Positions 6,488 through 7,411 of a stretch of 7,411 nucleotides of DNA are shown in pieces. Location of the stretch: assembly GCA_017504325.1 (NCBI GenBank), contig JAFVRL010000369.1, forward strand, positions 1 to 7,411, read 5' to 3'. This stretch comes from Lentisphaeria bacterium. Its GTDB lineage: Bacteria; Verrucomicrobiota; Lentisphaeria; Victivallales; UBA1829. The position numbers were made by a program, and so were the translations under genes. The first letter of the stretch is position 1. Each line of letters begins with the position of its first letter. Below the pieces are notes generated by a model, which was not told the origin of the DNA, searched no databases, and was given only the letters and a program-made list of their open reading frames with translations.

Positions 6488-7411
6488 TTATTTATTTCTG
6501 TAATATTTCAAAAGTTTTTCAAACTGAAGATTACGGAATTTAGCACCGGAAAGGGCTTTGGCTTTTTCATAATATTCTTCCGCTCTCTTTACATCCATAT
6601 TTTTTGTCAGTACACTCATTGCAGCCGAATTATAGAAATTGCCCCGTTCTTTTGCTTTGAAAGAAGGATTTTCCGCACTTTTCAGAAGAAGAGAAATTGC
6701 TCCATCACTTTTCTGCATGGCAAGAAGAAGCCGCACTTCCTCCATAACAAGATTGAATGGACGTCTGCCGGGAGTCTTTTTAAGTACGGCAAGCTCTTTT
6801 TCCGCTCCGGCAAAATCTTTTTTCCTTGTTTTGATTTGCAGGATCAATGCCTGATTATGCCAGTAAAAAGATTTTTTTGCGCCTTTTATTGCGGCTATTT
6901 TCCGTGCAAGAGCTTCCGCTTCTGCATATTTTTTCGTTCCCAGAAGGTATTTACAGAAGGCGGTTTCCGTATCAAGAAATGCGGTCAGAGTTGATAAAGA
7001 TTTTGCTTTTTCGTAATTTGCAGAAGCAAGGCGTCTGGCTTCATCATATTTTTTCAGTTTCAGGAGACTATTCACCTCACTTCTCTGCAAACTGTTTTTC
7101 CGGTTGAGCAATGCTTTTTTATGTGCCGGATTTCCGGAAAAGATCACATTATTGAGTGCTTCATCCACTACAGCAAATGCTTTGGGATAATCGTTGATTT
7201 TTTCTGCATAGATACTTGCAAGGAAAAGAAGAGCTTTCAACTGGAAGGCAGCATCTGCTTTGGCATTACCGCTTACTGTTTTGCCTGCTTTGATAAGATC
7301 ATTGACTGCACCGCCAAAATCCTCATTGGCTGCTTTGGCTTTTGCCGAGGCAAAAAGAGTATTCTGAATGGCACTTTTACTTTTTTCCATTTCCAGAATA
7401 AAAGTATAAGC
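6488..7411 (-). CDS. Helical-repeat (TPR-like) protein, N-terminus beyond window edge
   Basis: The frame ends with TAA at 6488 and stays open to the right edge, giving at least 307 residues. An ATG at 7390 lacks a convincing ribosome site and the frame continues above it (AYTFILE), so the true start is probably outside the window. The visible part is rich in Ala, Lys and Leu and consists of paired amphipathic helices with TPR-like signatures: DYPKAFAVVDEAL, KKYDEARRLA, KKYAEAEALARKIAAI, KDFAGAEKELAVL and KRAEEYYEKAKAL, spaced by roughly 35 to 45 residues. Such arrays are protein-interaction scaffolds. No membrane segment or catalytic motif is visible here; a signal peptide or other domain could lie in the missing part. 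It precedes the DUF4838 gene by 17 bases, so it is probably co-transcribed and may act as a binding partner for the exported components. Identity beyond a helical repeat is unknown. Confidence 0.75.
   Translation of the reverse strand, partial: AYTFILEMEKSKSAIQNTLFASAKAKAANEDFGGAVNDLIKAGKTVSGNAKADAAFQLKALLFLASIYAEKINDYPKAFAVVDEALNNVIFSGNPAHKKALLNRKNSLQRSEVNSLLKLKKYDEARRLASANYEKAKSLSTLTAFLDTETAFCKYLLGTKKYAEAEALARKIAAIKGAKKSFYWHNQALILQIKTRKKDFAGAEKELAVLKKTPGRRPFNLVMEEVRLLLAMQKSDGAISLLLKSAENPSFKAKERGNFYNSAAMSVLTKNMDVKRAEEYYEKAKALSGAKFRNLQFEKLLKYYRNK

Noticed and set aside
7388..7390. ATG at 7390 as the true start of the TPR-like gene
   Set aside because: No good ribosome site precedes it, the frame is open through to the window edge, and the following sequence begins inside a helix rather than with a signal peptide or typical N-terminus.

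Overview
The window looks like part of a gut or sediment Lentisphaerota genome (PVC group, Victivallis-like). Three things point there: a class II pseudopilin with an FTLTELVIVIAV N-terminus and a C-terminal H-x(n)-DG motif, a DUF4838-type secreted glycan protein, and GH29 and Gfo/Idh/MocA genes mixed in one cluster. These families are strongly expanded in Lentisphaerota and related PVC bacteria. The phylum assignment is inference from gene content; there is no rRNA or other marker gene here.

Layout: everything is on the minus strand, so transcription runs from high to low coordinates. In transcription order the six genes are: the C-terminal part of a helical-repeat (TPR-like) protein (7411-6488, open at the right edge); a secreted 763-residue DUF4838 protein with a C-terminal F5/8 type C (discoidin-like) domain (6470-4179); a pseudopilin (4175-3498); a Gfo/Idh/MocA oxidoreductase with a cysteine cluster (3465-2281); a cytoplasmic GH29 alpha-L-fucosidase-like enzyme (2267-1059); and a second Gfo/Idh/MocA oxidoreductase (1040-1, cut by the left edge). 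The gaps are 17, 3, 32, 13 and 18 bases, so there is no gene-free stretch longer than 32 bases and no room for an internal promoter-terminator pair. I read it as one operon whose promoter lies right of 7411 and whose end lies left of 1. I saw no tRNA, rRNA, CRISPR array, insertion sequence or repeat array.

Proposed joint role (inference): this is a glycan-use locus. The secreted DUF4838/F5-8C protein would bind or cut a glycan outside the cytoplasm, possibly with a pilus-like structure that includes the pseudopilin. Imported fragments would be defucosylated by the GH29 enzyme, which has no signal peptide. The two NAD(P)-dependent oxidoreductases flanking it would oxidise, epimerise or reduce the released sugar or glycoside. 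No transporter, regulator or sulfatase is visible in the window. The least understood parts are the DUF4838 protein, the pseudopilin coupled to it, and the paired oxidoreductases around the fucosidase.
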